A DNA stretch of 64,000 nucleotides, taken from assembly GCA_027490095.1 (NCBI GenBank), contig JAIXYT010000004.1, positions 1 through 64,000 on the forward strand, written 5' to 3'. Below, one piece after another: positions 1 to 11,404 of the stretch. The position numbers and the translations under genes are program-made. The DNA is from Sphingomonadales bacterium (GTDB taxonomy: Bacteria > Pseudomonadota > Alphaproteobacteria > Sphingomonadales > Sphingomonadaceae). Under the pieces are notes generated by a model. That model made no database searches. It saw nothing but the letters and a program-made list of their open reading frames with translations, and had not been told where the DNA came from. Numbering within the stretch: position 1 is the first letter of the stretch; each line of letters begins with the position of its first letter.

Positions 1-1636
<1,636 letters not shown>

Positions 1637-1693
1637 GGGGAGCCTTCACGAAAACGGGTGGGCGACAGCTCATGCTCCCGCCCTCGAGGCTGC

Positions 1694-1722
1694 CAAATAG
1701 GAAGCGGGGAGGACAGCGTCAA
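1694..1722 (-). promoter_or_regulatory. Sigma-70-type promoter for secA
   Basis: On the minus strand, TTGACG (1722-1717) is separated by exactly 17 bases from TATTTG (1699-1694). This places a transcription start about 50 bases upstream of the secA ATG. The -35 matches the consensus at five of six positions. The assignment comes from sequence match and position only. Confidence 0.55.
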
Positions 1723-1806
1723 TCACGCCCGCCCAACTCCTGTGTCGGTGCCCACCCGGGAAAGGCGACTTTCCCCATCGGCCGGTCGGCGCTAAGCGGC
1801 TGGGCC

Positions 1807-3033
1807 ATGGCCGATGTTTCCCCCCTTGCCCGCCCCTTTCCCGACCTTCCCGAGGTTGCCGGATGCACGCGGGGCACGGCGACCGCAGGCTACAAGAACT
1901 GGACCCGGGCCGATGTGACTCTGCTGGCCTTCGCACCCGGCACCTCGGTCGCCGGAGTCACCACCCGCTCCAAATGCCCGTCGCCCGAAGTGGAGCTGTG
2001 CCGCCGGCACCTGCCCTGGGGCAGCGCACGCGGGCTGGTGGTGAACGCGGGCAACAGCAATGCCTTCACGGGGCTGAAGGGGGCGGAGGCCTGCGCGCGC
2101 CAGGTGGCGGAGGCTGCCAACCTGCTCGGCTGCGAGCCCGCCGAGGTGTTCGCAGCTTCGACCGGCGTGATCGGCGTGCCGCTGCCGCAGGAAAAGGCGA
2201 TCGCCGGCGTGCAGGCCGCCCATGCCGCGCTCGGCACGGCGAGCTGGCTGGACGTGACCCGCGCGATCGGCACCACCGACACCTTTCCGAAGGCCGCCGC
2301 CCGCGAGGCGGTGATCGACGGCACGACCGTCCGGCTGGTCGGCTTCATCAAGGGCTCGGGGATGATCGCGCCCGACATGGCGACGATGCTGGGGTTCACC
2401 GTGACCGATGCAGCCATTGATCCGGCGCTGCTGCAGGCGCTGCTGGAGGCTGCCAATGGCCGCACATTCTCGTGCATCACCGTCGATGGCGACACCTCGA
2501 CATCCGACACGGTGCTTGCCTTTGCGACCGGGGCCGCGGGGAACAGGCCGCTTGCCGCCGTTGGAGACGCCGGTGCGGACGCCTTTGCCGCCGCGCTGGA
2601 GGACCTCTGCCGGGAGCTTGCGCAACTGGTGGTGCGCGACGGCGAGGGCGCGAGCCGGTTCATCGAGATCCGCGTGTCGGGCGCCGTGTCCGATGCCAGC
2701 GCGCACAGGGTTGCGATGTCGATCGCCAACTCGCCGCTGGTGAAGACGGCGATCGCAGGCGGCGACGCCAACTGGGGCCGGGTGGTGATGGCCGTCGGCA
2801 AGGCCGGCGAGCCGGCCGAGCGCGACCTGCTGTCGATCCGCTTCGGCGGGATCGAGGTGGCAGCCAGCGGCATGGTGGTGGACGGCTATGACGAAGCGCC
2901 CGTGACGGCCCATCTGCAGGGCCCGGAAATCGACATCGCGGTCGACCTGGGGCTGGGCGACGGCCGCGCGACCGTGTGGACCAGCGACCTGACGCACGGC
3001 TACATCTCGATCAATGCCGACTACAGAAGCTGA
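1807..3033 (+). CDS. argJ: Bifunctional glutamate N-acetyltransferase/amino-acid acetyltransferase ArgJ
   Basis: ArgJ transfers the acetyl group from N-acetylornithine to glutamate, closing the cyclic arginine pathway, and in many bacteria also makes N-acetylglutamate from acetyl-CoA. The 408-residue protein carries NAGNSNAFTG near the N terminus, the self-cleavage site in GSGMIAPDMATMLGF (cleavage before the Thr of ATML gives alpha and beta chains) and the conserved DGDTSTSDT. A final block resembling DLTHGYISINADYRS ends the protein, as in the family. The ORF track starts 135 bases earlier, but that extension is arginine/proline-rich and unlike the family. The ATG at 1807 begins the conserved part, although its ribosome binding site is weak. 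The GST-like gene follows 8 bases later. Confidence 0.95.
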   Translation: MADVSPLARPFPDLPEVAGCTRGTATAGYKNWTRADVTLLAFAPGTSVAGVTTRSKCPSPEVELCRRHLPWGSARGLVVNAGNSNAFTGLKGAEACARQVAEAANLLGCEPAEVFAASTGVIGVPLPQEKAIAGVQAAHAALGTASWLDVTRAIGTTDTFPKAAAREAVIDGTTVRLVGFIKGSGMIAPDMATMLGFTVTDAAIDPALLQALLEAANGRTFSCITVDGDTSTSDTVLAFATGAAGNRPLAAVGDAGADAFAAALEDLCRELAQLVVRDGEGASRFIEIRVSGAVSDASAHRVAMSIANSPLVKTAIAGGDANWGRVVMAVGKAGEPAERDLLSIRFGGIEVAASGMVVDGYDEAPVTAHLQGPEIDIAVDLGLGDGRATVWTSDLTHGYISINADYRS

Positions 3034-3041
3034 GCGCGCGC

Positions 3042-3947
3042 ATGTTCCTGCTGCACCATTATCCGACATCGCCCTGGGGCGAGCTGCTGCGCCTGGCTCT
3101 GGGCCTGAAGGGGCTGAGCTGGGGGTCGGTGACCCAGCCCGTCATCTGCCCCAAGCCGCGGCTGGAGGTGCTGACCGGCGGCTATGTCCGCATCCCGGTT
3201 CTGCAGAAGGGAGCCGACATCTTCTGCGACACCGCCGCTGCCATCGACGCGCTGGAAGAGGCGCACCCCCTGCCCTCGCTGTTCCCCGAGCCATTGGGTG
3301 ACGGGCACCGGATGCTGGCACAGCTGGCGCAGGGGCAGGTCTTCTTCTGGGCGGTCGGCGCCGCGATGGGGGCGCTGCCCATGGAGGGGATGGAGGCATT
3401 CTGGGCCGACCGCGAGCGGCGGTTCGGCATGAAGCCGGCCGCCTTCCGGATGGCCGCCCCGCACCTTGCCGCCCAGTTCGGAGGGCATCTTGCGCAGCTG
3501 GACGCCACGCTGTCGGACGGGCGGGCCTATCTGGGCGGTGCAGCGCCCGGCCATGCCGATCTTGCCCATTACCAGCTGCTCTGGTTCCAGGGCGCCCGCA
3601 CGGGCGGGGACCTTTCACACCTGACCGCCGGGCGACCGCACCTGGCCGGATGGATCACCCGGGTCGCCGCGATCGGCCATGGTCGACCCGAAGAGATGGA
3701 CGCCGAGGCCGCAATCGCAATGGCCCGAGCCGCCGACCCCATGGTTCAGGCCAACGTCGCGCCCGACAGCGGTTTCAGCGCCGGGCAGCAGGTTCTTGTC
3801 GCACAGGAGGGCACGCAGGACAGCCCGAGCGCCGGGCGGCTGATGGTGCTGACCGACCGGCGCATCACCATCCTGCGGGACCATCCAGAGGTGGGCACGG
3901 TGGCCGTGCACTTCCCCCGGATCGGGCAGATCGTCAGGCCGGCCTAG
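3042..3947 (+). CDS. Glutathione S-transferase family protein with C-terminal extension
   Basis: The N-terminal 80 residues (MFLLHHYPTSPWGELLRLAL, then VRIPVLQKGADIFCDTAAAI) show the thioredoxin-like GST fold, with the usual cis-Pro (IPVL) and the Ser/Asp region (CDTAAAI). A helical C domain follows to about residue 200. The protein is 301 residues, some 80-100 longer than a plain GST. The extra tail contains LMVLTDRRITILRD and VAVHFPRIGQIV, which looks like a small beta-rich, PH-like module. Substrate is unknown. The gene begins 8 bases after argJ and probably shares its transcript. It ends only 3 bases from the convergent trxA stop. I chose the ATG at 3042 because the longer frame overlaps argJ without homology. 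Confidence 0.85.
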   Translation: MFLLHHYPTSPWGELLRLALGLKGLSWGSVTQPVICPKPRLEVLTGGYVRIPVLQKGADIFCDTAAAIDALEEAHPLPSLFPEPLGDGHRMLAQLAQGQVFFWAVGAAMGALPMEGMEAFWADRERRFGMKPAAFRMAAPHLAAQFGGHLAQLDATLSDGRAYLGGAAPGHADLAHYQLLWFQGARTGGDLSHLTAGRPHLAGWITRVAAIGHGRPEEMDAEAAIAMARAADPMVQANVAPDSGFSAGQQVLVAQEGTQDSPSAGRLMVLTDRRITILRDHPEVGTVAVHFPRIGQIVRPA

Positions 3948-3950
3948 GCC

Positions 3951-4271
3951 TCAAAGCGACGACTCGACCCACTTCTTGAGCGACGACTTCGGCTCGGCGC
4001 CAAGCTTCTGGGCGACCAGCTCGCCGTTCCGGAAGATCAGCATGGTGGGGATGGAGCGGACGTTGAACTTCGACGCCCATTCGGGCTCGTCGTCAATGTT
4101 GACCTTCGCGATGGTCAGCCTGTCGGCGAGTTCGTCGGAGATTTCCTCCAGCGCCGGGCCGATCATGCGGCAGGGGCCGCACCATTCCGCCCAGAAATCC
4201 ACCAGAACGGGCTTGTCGCTCTCCAGAACATCGGCCTCGAACGAGGCATCGGTCACCTTCACGGTCGCCAT
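3951..4271 (-). CDS. trxA: Thioredoxin TrxA
   Basis: TrxA is the cytosolic dithiol reductant serving ribonucleotide reductase, methionine sulfoxide reductases and others. The 106-residue product has the active site WCGPC (Cys 31/34), the conserved Asp-rich VNIDDEP segment, and cis-Pro in RSIPTMLIF. The ATG at 4271 is preceded by AGGAG at ideal spacing (GGAAAGGAGATTCTGTCG), which decides against the longer ORF-track start. The gene lies 41 bases downstream of addA on the same strand, an arrangement often seen in sphingomonads, so it may be read from the addAB transcript as well as its own. Confidence 0.97.
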   Translation of the reverse strand: MATVKVTDASFEADVLESDKPVLVDFWAEWCGPCRMIGPALEEISDELADRLTIAKVNIDDEPEWASKFNVRSIPTMLIFRNGELVAQKLGAEPKSSLKKWVESSL

Positions 4272-4312
4272 CGACAGAATCTCCTTTCCCCCGACATAGC
4301 CCTGTGCTCCGC

Positions 4313-7300
4313 TCAATCAAGCGGGAGCAGCCCTTCCATGTCCTTCTCGCCAAGCAAGAGGAACTTGGGGGCGGCGGTGTAGAGCAGTGCCGCCTCCACC
4401 CGCCGGCCGGGGAAGGCCCGGGCGAGCACCGCGGCATAGGCGGCCATCTGGCGCCGGTGCGGCAGGGCGGCGTCTGCAGCGGTGGCCGGGATGTTGAGCC
4501 CGGTCTTGAAGTCGACGACGAGCACGCGGTCCTCCTCGACCAGCAGGCGATCGACGATGCCGGCGATCACCCGGCCGTCAACCAGCCCTGCCACCGGCGC
4601 TTCGGCGAGCGCATCCGGGCCGAACAGGCGGCCGAGCGCCGGGTCCTCCAGAACGGCGATCACCTCGGCCAGTATGGACTCTGCCTGGGCGCCGGCGCCC
4701 TGGGCGTGCAGCCAACGCCGGGCTGCCTCTGCCCGGTCGGGCACGGCAATGGCAGGAAGACGCTCGAACAGCTTGTGGATGAGGGTGCCGCGGACCGCCG
4801 CTGCGCGCATCGCGTCTGCGGCCGGCCCCTCGGGCGGAGGCTCGGGCAAGCCGGAGGGTGTCAGCGGACGGGTGGGCCGGCCCGGGGCCGGCGCAGCCGT
4901 GGTCAACACCTGGCGCAGATCGCTCCGGCTTTCCTCGCCGGCGATGCTCGCTGCCGTGTCGAACGGCGCGGTCCAGTCGCCGCGGCGCAGGCGCCAGGTC
5001 TCGCCCGGCCAGCCGGGACAGTCCAGCGCCTCGGCGCCTAGGCTGCGCAGCACCGGCTTCAGCCGCGTGTGCCAGCAATTGTCCGCCTCGCCTTCAAGGC
5101 CTGAGGCGGACTTCGCGCTGACTGCCCCCCCGATGTACAGATGGTCTGCCGCGCGCGTCAGCCCGACATAGAGCAGGCGCAAATCCTCCTCGGCCTCGCG
5201 CAGCTTCATGGCCTCGCGCGCGTCCCCGACCTTGCGGGGGCATGCGGCCGAGGGCGGATGGAAGAGCGGCAGGCGCATGCCGTCGTCGGTCTCGGCAACG
5301 ACGAAGCCGTCCTGCCGGCCCCTTCGCTGGTGCGCGCTGTCGGCCAGCACGACCACCGGCGCCTCAAGGCCCTTGGCGCCGTGGATCGTCATCAGCCGCA
5401 CCTGGCCCGCTGGCGCGTCGGCGTCGCGCTTCACCTCCGAGCCTTCGGCCTCGACCCAGGCGAGGAAGCCGGCAAGCCCGGGCGGGTTCAGCTGCTCGAA
5501 GGCGATGGCCTGGTTCAGCAGTTCGTTGATCGGGTCGTTCGCCTGCGCGCCGAGGCGCGCGAGGAGGCGCTGTCGGCCCTTGAGCGGGCCGGAGAGGATG
5601 GTGTCGAGGAAGGCGTAGGGGCCCACCCGGTCGGCAAGGCCGAGAACCGAACCAAGCCAGTCCCGCGCCTGCGCGGCGCGGGCATCGGCGGACGCCGCCC
5701 GGCCGAGCGCCGCCCACAGCCCGGGCCGGCCGCCGGTCAGCGCGCGGATCTCCTCATGGTCCCAACCGAGGAAGGGCGAGACGAGGAGGCAGGCGAGGTT
5801 GAGGTCGTCCTCCGGCTGGACGGCGAAGCGCACCAGCGCGAGGCAGTCGAGCACGGCCAGCGGCTCGGTGAGGAGCAGCCGGTCCACACCGGCGACCGGC
5901 ACGCCCGCCTGGTACAACTCTGCAACCAGCCCGCCCATCAGCCAGCTGCGGCGCCTGAGCAGGATCAGGATGTCCTGCGGGCGGGCGAACCTTCCGCGCG
6001 ACGGCAGCCACAGCCGGCCCGGGCCGGGCGCCAGCCAGCGCGCCACCTGTGCGGCAAGCGCCTTCGCCATCGCGCGGTCGGCGGCTTCGGTGCCGTCCTC
6101 CAGCCGGTCGCCCTCGTCACTCTCCTCGGCATCCGCCTCGTCGCCGTCGGGCGTGACGACGGGCCAGAGTACCACCTCGCCCGCCGCATCGGCCCGGTGG
6201 GGCTGATGGTCTGCCGGCGTCTGCGACATGCCCAGCGCCGCGGCCCCCACGTCGCGGATGAAGCGGTTCACGACGTCGAGGACGGCCGGGCCGGAGCGGA
6301 AGCTGAGGTCGAGCCCGACGCGCTCGATCGGGCGGCCGGCGGCAGCAGCGCGCGGTTCCAGCCGGGTGACGACCCGCTCGAACACCTGTGGGTCGGTGCC
6401 CTGGAAGCCGTAGATCGCCTGCTTGTGGTCCCCCACCACGAACAGGCTGCGGCGGCGGCTGTCCTGGCCGTCGAAATAATCCTCCACCAGCCTGCCGATG
6501 ATGCGCCACTGGCGGTCGTTGGTGTCCTGCGCTTCATCGACGAGCACATGATCGAAGCGGCTGTCGAGCTTCCAGCCGACGTAGCCGGGCATGGTCTCGG
6601 GGCCGAGCAGCAGGGCGGTGCGGCTGATCATGTCGTCATAGTCGATGGCGACGGCCGCGCGTTTCAGCCGGTCGTAGCGGGCGACGATGCGGTGGCCGGC
6701 GCGGAGCGCGCGGGCAGCGAGCTGGGCCGTTTCGACGGCGCGTTCGATGTCGATGAGCTTGCGGAGGTCGTCGGCCATCTCGGCGATCAGGGGCCTCAGC
6801 CCCGGCACGGCCTTCACCGCGTGCGGATGCTTCTTGTTTTCCAGCTCCTTCGTCAGGAACTCGGACCAGAAGCTGCGGAAGGCGGCAACACGGCCCTCTG
6901 CATCCGCGGCAAGCCACTCCTCGACCGCGGCCGCGCTCTTCCGGCCGGTGGCTGTGCCCCACGCCAGCATGCCGTCGGCAAAGGCCTGCGCCATGCCGTC
7001 GTCGAACATCCCGGGCGCCAGCATCTCGCGGAGTCGCTCGCCCGGTTGTTCGTCGGCGCCGACGCCCAGCCAGCGGCGCACCGCGACGCCGAGCGCCTGG
7101 GGGTTGCCATAGGCTAGCAGCGCGTCCGAATGGGCGATCATCGTGTCGATCGCCTGCATCACGCCGCCCTCGCCCTTCAGGACCGACAGTTCGGCGAGAT
7201 CGTCGAGGAAGCGGGTGTCGCCGGCGGCCTGGGCTTCGGAAATCGCTTCGGCCAGCGCCCGGCGCCTGAGCTGACCTGCATCGCGATCATCGAGCGCGCG

Positions 7301-7747
7301 GAAGCCCGGCGGAAGCCCGGCCTCCAGCGGGAAGGCCGCGAGCAGCCCCTGCGCAAAGGCGTGCAGCGTCTGCACCTTGAGGCCGCCCGGCACGTCGAGG
7401 GCCAGCGCGAACAGGCTGCGGGCGCGGCTTCGGGTGGCGGGTTCGGGGTGACCCCCAAGCGCCTGCAGCTCGGCATCGAGCCTTGCGTCATCGAAGCCCT
7501 GCCAGTCGCCCAGCCGCTTCACCAGCCGGTTCTGCATCTCGGCCGCAGCCGCGCGGGTGAAAGTGAGCGCGAGGATCCGGTCGGGCGGGCTGCCGGCCAG
7601 CATCAGCCTGAGAATGCGGTCGGTCAGCACGTGGGTCTTGCCGGTGCCGGCCGACGCCGCGACCCAGACATGGCTGGCGGGATCGGCCGCGCGGCGCTGC
7701 GGCTTCGTGCGCTGCTCGGGGGCGGCGCGCTCTACCGGCCCAGCCAT
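4313..7747 (-). CDS. addA: Double-strand break repair helicase/nuclease AddA
   Basis: AddA is the UvrD-like helicase plus nuclease subunit of AddAB, the alphaproteobacterial RecBCD counterpart that resects broken DNA ends for RecA. The 1144-residue protein has Walker [15 protein letters not shown] (residues 31-44), the helicase box [14 protein letters not shown] near 400, a superfamily 1 motif [20 protein letters not shown], and a C-terminal PD-(D/E)XK nuclease with [10 protein letters not shown] near residue 1079. These are the features of a complete protein. The start overlaps the addB 3' end by 16 bases, indicating translational coupling. The 658-codon plus-strand ORF opposite it is a shadow. 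Confidence 0.95.
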   Translation of the reverse strand: MAGPVERAAPEQRTKPQRRAADPASHVWVAASAGTGKTHVLTDRILRLMLAGSPPDRILALTFTRAAAAEMQNRLVKRLGDWQGFDDARLDAELQALGGHPEPATRSRARSLFALALDVPGGLKVQTLHAFAQGLLAAFPLEAGLPPGFRALDDRDAGQLRRRALAEAISEAQAAGDTRFLDDLAELSVLKGEGGVMQAIDTMIAHSDALLAYGNPQALGVAVRRWLGVGADEQPGERLREMLAPGMFDDGMAQAFADGMLAWGTATGRKSAAAVEEWLAADAEGRVAAFRSFWSEFLTKELENKKHPHAVKAVPGLRPLIAEMADDLRKLIDIERAVETAQLAARALRAGHRIVARYDRLKRAAVAIDYDDMISRTALLLGPETMPGYVGWKLDSRFDHVLVDEAQDTNDRQWRIIGRLVEDYFDGQDSRRRSLFVVGDHKQAIYGFQGTDPQVFERVVTRLEPRAAAAGRPIERVGLDLSFRSGPAVLDVVNRFIRDVGAAALGMSQTPADHQPHRADAAGEVVLWPVVTPDGDEADAEESDEGDRLEDGTEAADRAMAKALAAQVARWLAPGPGRLWLPSRGRFARPQDILILLRRRSWLMGGLVAELYQAGVPVAGVDRLLLTEPLAVLDCLALVRFAVQPEDDLNLACLLVSPFLGWDHEEIRALTGGRPGLWAALGRAASADARAAQARDWLGSVLGLADRVGPYAFLDTILSGPLKGRQRLLARLGAQANDPINELLNQAIAFEQLNPPGLAGFLAWVEAEGSEVKRDADAPAGQVRLMTIHGAKGLEAPVVVLADSAHQRRGRQDGFVVAETDDGMRLPLFHPPSAACPRKVGDAREAMKLREAEEDLRLLYVGLTRAADHLYIGGAVSAKSASGLEGEADNCWHTRLKPVLRSLGAEALDCPGWPGETWRLRRGDWTAPFDTAASIAGEESRSDLRQVLTTAAPAPGRPTRPLTPSGLPEPPPEGPAADAMRAAAVRGTLIHKLFERLPAIAVPDRAEAARRWLHAQGAGAQAESILAEVIAVLEDPALGRLFGPDALAEAPVAGLVDGRVIAGIVDRLLVEEDRVLVVDFKTGLNIPATAADAALPHRRQMAAYAAVLARAFPGRRVEAALLYTAAPKFLLLGEKDMEGLLPLD

Positions 7748-10698
7748 TCCGCCACCCGTGCCAGCTGGTCGAAGTCGCTGAAGCGTCTTCCATAAACCAT
7801 GTGCTGCTTAGCCCTGAACGGTGCGTCACCCAGCAGATAGGCGCCGACGAGCTGCTGGAAGTCCTCGGACGCGGCCTTGATGTGGGCCTGGATCTCGTCG
7901 GTCGACGCCTTGCCGAGCGCGGCCTTGCTGGATCCGGGGTCGCGCCCGCCCGACAGTTTGAGATAGTCCAGCCGATCCACCGGGGCCCCGGCGGCAAGGC
8001 CGAATTCGCCTGCCGTCGCCATCCGGGCGAGAAGCGCAAGCTGGGTCTGGTAGAGCGCCTCCACGTCCTTCACGGCCGGGACGGCGCCTGTCTTGTAGTC
8101 GATCACCCGGAGGGCCCGCCCGTTGCTGTCGATGCGGTCCACCCGGCCCTTCAGGGTGATGCCGCGCCATTCCAGCGTGCCATCCCGCTCCCACTTCACG
8201 GGAGTCCAGACCGGGTCTTCGGCGATCAGGTCCAGCGCCCAGTGGATCATGCGCTGCACGCGCGGCCGCCAGAGTGCGACAAGCTCCGGCCGGTCGCCCA
8301 GCTTCGCAAGCTCGGAATCGATCAGGCGCGCGATGGACCCGGGCTCCGACAGATGTTCCTCGAGCACCCGCTCGAGCACCTTGTGGACCGCCTGGCCGCG
8401 GTCGCCCGCGGTCGGCTCCGCGTCGCGCGGGTCGAGCGGCTTCAGCCCCAGGACGCGCCGCGCGTAGAAGGCGAAGGGGTCCGCCTTCAGCGTGGCAACT
8501 TCCGTGACGCTGAGCGCGCGCGGCCGCGCCGAGGCGGGCGGCTGCGGTTCCGGGCGGGCCCATTTCTCCTCGACGGGCGGCCGGTCGATCGCCCGTGCGG
8601 CGCCGATCAGGGCGGCAGCCGAGGGTGCCAGCTGACCGCCGTCGGGCAGGGTGCCGCCGCAGGCCGCCCGCAGCCGCTGCCAGAAGCGCGATGCAACCGA
8701 CGGCGCACTGCCCTCGCGCACCGCGCGGGTGAGCAGCACGTCGGGCGCGCCGAGGCCGCTTGCGAAGTCGTGCGCCTGCAGGCCGGTGCGCCTGGCGAGA
8801 CCGGGCAGGCCGAGCGTGCGGCGGATCACCGGGGCGAGGAAGGGATCGGGCGCGGGCATGCCGGGCCAGGTGCCCTCGTTCAGGCCCGCCATCACGACGA
8901 GATCCGCCGTCTGCAACCGCGCTTCGAGCGGCCCCCAGATGGCAAGCTGCGGGTGGCGGCTCCCGCGCGGGCGCACGGTCTGGTCGCCGAGCAGGCCGTC
9001 GACGAAGGCAGCGGCATCATCCGCCGTGACGGGGAGCAGCGCGAGGTCGGGGCGGCAGGCTTCCAGCACCTCGAACGTTCGAACCAGCGCGCGCCCTGCC
9101 TCGCCGGCCCAGAGCGCGTCGCCGGCAAGCGAGACGGCGACCTCCCGGAGCCGGTCGAGCAGCGCCTCTGCCGTGGCCGGAAGCGGCTCGAGCGGGGCGA
9201 GCGACGGGGTCACCTCGGCCGCCCACCAGTCCTTGAGCCCATCCGGCGTGTCGCGCGTCGTTGCAAGCCGCCGGGCGATCCCGCCGAGGCCCCGCGCCGG
9301 GCGGATGCCCCTCAGCGCCAGCCGGTCGAGTGCGCGGACATTGTTCAGCCAGGGGAGACGCGCCTCGCCGCTTCGGACCAGCGGATGCTGCAGCAGGGTG
9401 AGCAGCGCGACGGGGGCAAAGCCCTCGCCCGCCGCAGCCGCAAGCGCAACCAGCAGGCTGCCGGGAAGCGTGCGCTTCAGCGGCACCCCGGCACTGTCGT
9501 CGATCGCGATGCCGAAGCGCTGCAGCTGCACCGCGACCCGCGCCGCCAGGGCCCGGTCGGGCGTGACCAGTGCCGCAGTGAGCCCGGGGCGCTCGACCAC
9601 CTGCCTGAGCGCGATTGCCACCACCAGCGCCTCTTCCGCGGGGTTGGCCGCCTCCACCATCCGGAGCCCGGCCAGTGCCGCGTCGGCGGGGGCTTCGGCC
9701 TGGCCCCCTGCAAGCGCCGGCGGCAGCAGCGCGTGCGAAACCAGCGCCGCGCGGGCGGGCGAACTTCCGGCGCGGGCCGACGCGGTCGGCCAGGGCTGCG
9801 CCTCGAGCGGGGAGAGGTCGGCCGCGTCGAGCAGGCGGGCCATGCCATGCTGGGGGTGGGTTTCCAGGCCGGGTTCTTCCGCCTCGCCGCGGATCAGCGC
9901 CCAGCTGTCCGCGGGCATGGCCAGATCGAGGCCGGGCATCACCACGAGCCCAGCGGGAAGGCGGGCGATGGTCCGCGCCAGCCGGGCAACGGCCGGGGGC
10001 GCGCTTGCGAAGCCTGCAAGGACAATCGGGTGGGGCGGCGGACTGGCGGCCCAGCGCTCGGCCAGCCGGTGAAGCTGCAGGTTGCGCCGCCGCGCGGCAT
10101 CGACCAGCCCGCGCGCCTCGAGCAGTGCCGGCCAATGTTCCATCACCGCCTTCAGCACCTCGGCGTTGGCGGACCAGTGCGCCTGCACGCCGCCGGCCGG
10201 CACGGCTTCGGCCAGATCGGTGGCGCGCCGCCCTTCGATTTCCAGCGTGTCGAGCGCGACACCGAGCTGGGTGGCGAGCGCCAGCGCTTCTGCCGCCGAA
10301 AGCCCGCGGGCACGGCCCAGGATCTTCGCCAGCGCAAGCCTGCGAGCCTGAGGTGCGACCGCCGGCAGCAGATCGGCAGGGCCGTCCAGCCCGGCGAACA
10401 GCGGGCTTCCCTCCCAGCCCTCGATCGCGTCCGTATCGATGTCGCCGGCCGGCACCATGCGGGGCAGCAGCAGCGCCGCGCCATCGCTTTCGCGAACGAA
10501 GGCATCGGTGAGCGCGCGGATCGCGCGGCGGGTGGGCAGCAGCAGCAGCACCCGGGCGAGCGCCATCCGGTCCGGGTAGCGGGCGAGCAACCCGGCCGCG
10601 AGGTCGTCTGCAAAGGGCCGCCAGGGCGGGATGGAAAAGAGGCCGGCGCGACTCTGAGAGAACGCCGCCTGGGGATCCGGCGTCTCAGAGGACGCCAA
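7732..10698 (-). CDS. addB: Double-strand break repair protein AddB
   Basis: AddB is the partner subunit of AddA, with an inactivated helicase-like N terminus and a second nuclease domain. The 988-residue protein opens with SIPPWRPFADDLAAGLLARY and a LLLPTRRAIRAL segment where the Walker A would be, and ends with a RecB-type nuclease carrying LRVIDYKTGAV near residue 866. The only possible start is TTG at 10698, since the next Met is inside the domain. A strong GGAGG lies 6 bases before it, inside the murU coding sequence. The gene overlaps murU by 14 bases and addA by 16 bases. A 1092-codon antisense ORF covers it but has no recognisable protein features. Confidence 0.93.
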   Translation of the reverse strand: MASSETPDPQAAFSQSRAGLFSIPPWRPFADDLAAGLLARYPDRMALARVLLLLPTRRAIRALTDAFVRESDGAALLLPRMVPAGDIDTDAIEGWEGSPLFAGLDGPADLLPAVAPQARRLALAKILGRARGLSAAEALALATQLGVALDTLEIEGRRATDLAEAVPAGGVQAHWSANAEVLKAVMEHWPALLEARGLVDAARRRNLQLHRLAERWAASPPPHPIVLAGFASAPPAVARLARTIARLPAGLVVMPGLDLAMPADSWALIRGEAEEPGLETHPQHGMARLLDAADLSPLEAQPWPTASARAGSSPARAALVSHALLPPALAGGQAEAPADAALAGLRMVEAANPAEEALVVAIALRQVVERPGLTAALVTPDRALAARVAVQLQRFGIAIDDSAGVPLKRTLPGSLLVALAAAAGEGFAPVALLTLLQHPLVRSGEARLPWLNNVRALDRLALRGIRPARGLGGIARRLATTRDTPDGLKDWWAAEVTPSLAPLEPLPATAEALLDRLREVAVSLAGDALWAGEAGRALVRTFEVLEACRPDLALLPVTADDAAAFVDGLLGDQTVRPRGSRHPQLAIWGPLEARLQTADLVVMAGLNEGTWPGMPAPDPFLAPVIRRTLGLPGLARRTGLQAHDFASGLGAPDVLLTRAVREGSAPSVASRFWQRLRAACGGTLPDGGQLAPSAAALIGAARAIDRPPVEEKWARPEPQPPASARPRALSVTEVATLKADPFAFYARRVLGLKPLDPRDAEPTAGDRGQAVHKVLERVLEEHLSEPGSIARLIDSELAKLGDRPELVALWRPRVQRMIHWALDLIAEDPVWTPVKWERDGTLEWRGITLKGRVDRIDSNGRALRVIDYKTGAVPAVKDVEALYQTQLALLARMATAGEFGLAAGAPVDRLDYLKLSGGRDPGSSKAALGKASTDEIQAHIKAASEDFQQLVGAYLLGDAPFRAKQHMVYGRRFSDFDQLARVAEWLGR

Positions 10699-11404
10699 GC
10701 AGGGCCTCCGCCTCTTTCACGGCCGCCGCGGTGCCGACATCGAACCAGAGGCCCTGGTGCACGACTCCATAAAGCCGCCCCTCGGCCGCTGCCCGGTCCC
10801 ACAGCCGGTTCATCGAGAAGGGTTCGACGGCAACGCCGTCGAACAGCCGCTTCGAGAGCATCTGGAAGCCGGTGTAGACAAAGGGTGCGACACGGCCAGG
10901 CCGACGGCGCGACAGGCGCCCCATCGCATCCATGTGGAAATCACCGGGGCCGCGGTGACAGTTGGCGCGCGCCAGTGGCACCATCAGCAGCAGCGCATCC
11001 ATCTCGGCTGCATTCCAGCGACCGGCCAGTAGTTCGGTCGCACCCACGGGGCCATCCACCCAGATGTTGTCGGCGTTGATCGACAGGAACGGGTCCGCGC
11101 CGATCAGCGGCAGGGCCCTGGTGATTCCGCCGCCGGTTTCCAGCAGCAGGTCGCGCTCGTCGGAGATGCTGACCTCCACCCCGCTGCGGCGGGCGTTGAG
11201 ATGCGCCTCGATGCGGTCGGCCATGTAGTGGACGTTCACCACCACGTGCCGGACGCCGCCTGCCACAAGCGTGCCGAGTGCCCGGTCCAGAAGGGTGCGG
11301 CCGGCCACCTCCACCAGCGGCTTCGGGCGCGTTGCGGTCAGGGGGCGCATGCGCCGGCCGAGGCCGGCCGCCAGGACCATCGCGCTTGCCGGAACCGGAG
11401 TCAT
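10685..11404 (-). CDS. murU: MurU-type nucleotidyltransferase (N-acetylmuramate-1-phosphate uridylyltransferase)
   Basis: The 239-residue protein has the nucleotidyltransferase signature MVLAAGLGRRMRPLT and RPKPLVEV at the N terminus, and a metal-binding SINADNIW near residue 110. MurU makes UDP-MurNAc from MurNAc-1-P and UTP, bypassing de novo synthesis during peptidoglycan recycling. The name rests on the partner: the sugar kinase amgK lies immediately upstream and overlaps by ATGA (stop and start share 4 bases), as in the known AmgK-MurU pathway. A GDP-mannose or glucose-1-P specificity cannot be excluded from sequence alone. The ORF-track start at 11881 is antisense-like read-through of the amgK region; ATG 11404 begins the domain. 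Confidence 0.85.
   Translation of the reverse strand: MTPVPASAMVLAAGLGRRMRPLTATRPKPLVEVAGRTLLDRALGTLVAGGVRHVVVNVHYMADRIEAHLNARRSGVEVSISDERDLLLETGGGITRALPLIGADPFLSINADNIWVDGPVGATELLAGRWNAAEMDALLLMVPLARANCHRGPGDFHMDAMGRLSRRRPGRVAPFVYTGFQMLSKRLFDGVAVEPFSMNRLWDRAAAEGRLYGVVHQGLWFDVGTAAAVKEAEALLGVL

Noticed and set aside
5141-7117. 658-codon plus-strand ORF opposite addA
   Set aside because: It lies entirely antisense to a complete, motif-bearing addA. Its composition is that of a GC-rich shadow frame with no domain.
7801-11079. 1092-codon plus-strand ORF opposite addB
   Set aside because: Again fully antisense to addB and murU. No signal, domain or Shine-Dalgarno; long open frames are expected at high GC.
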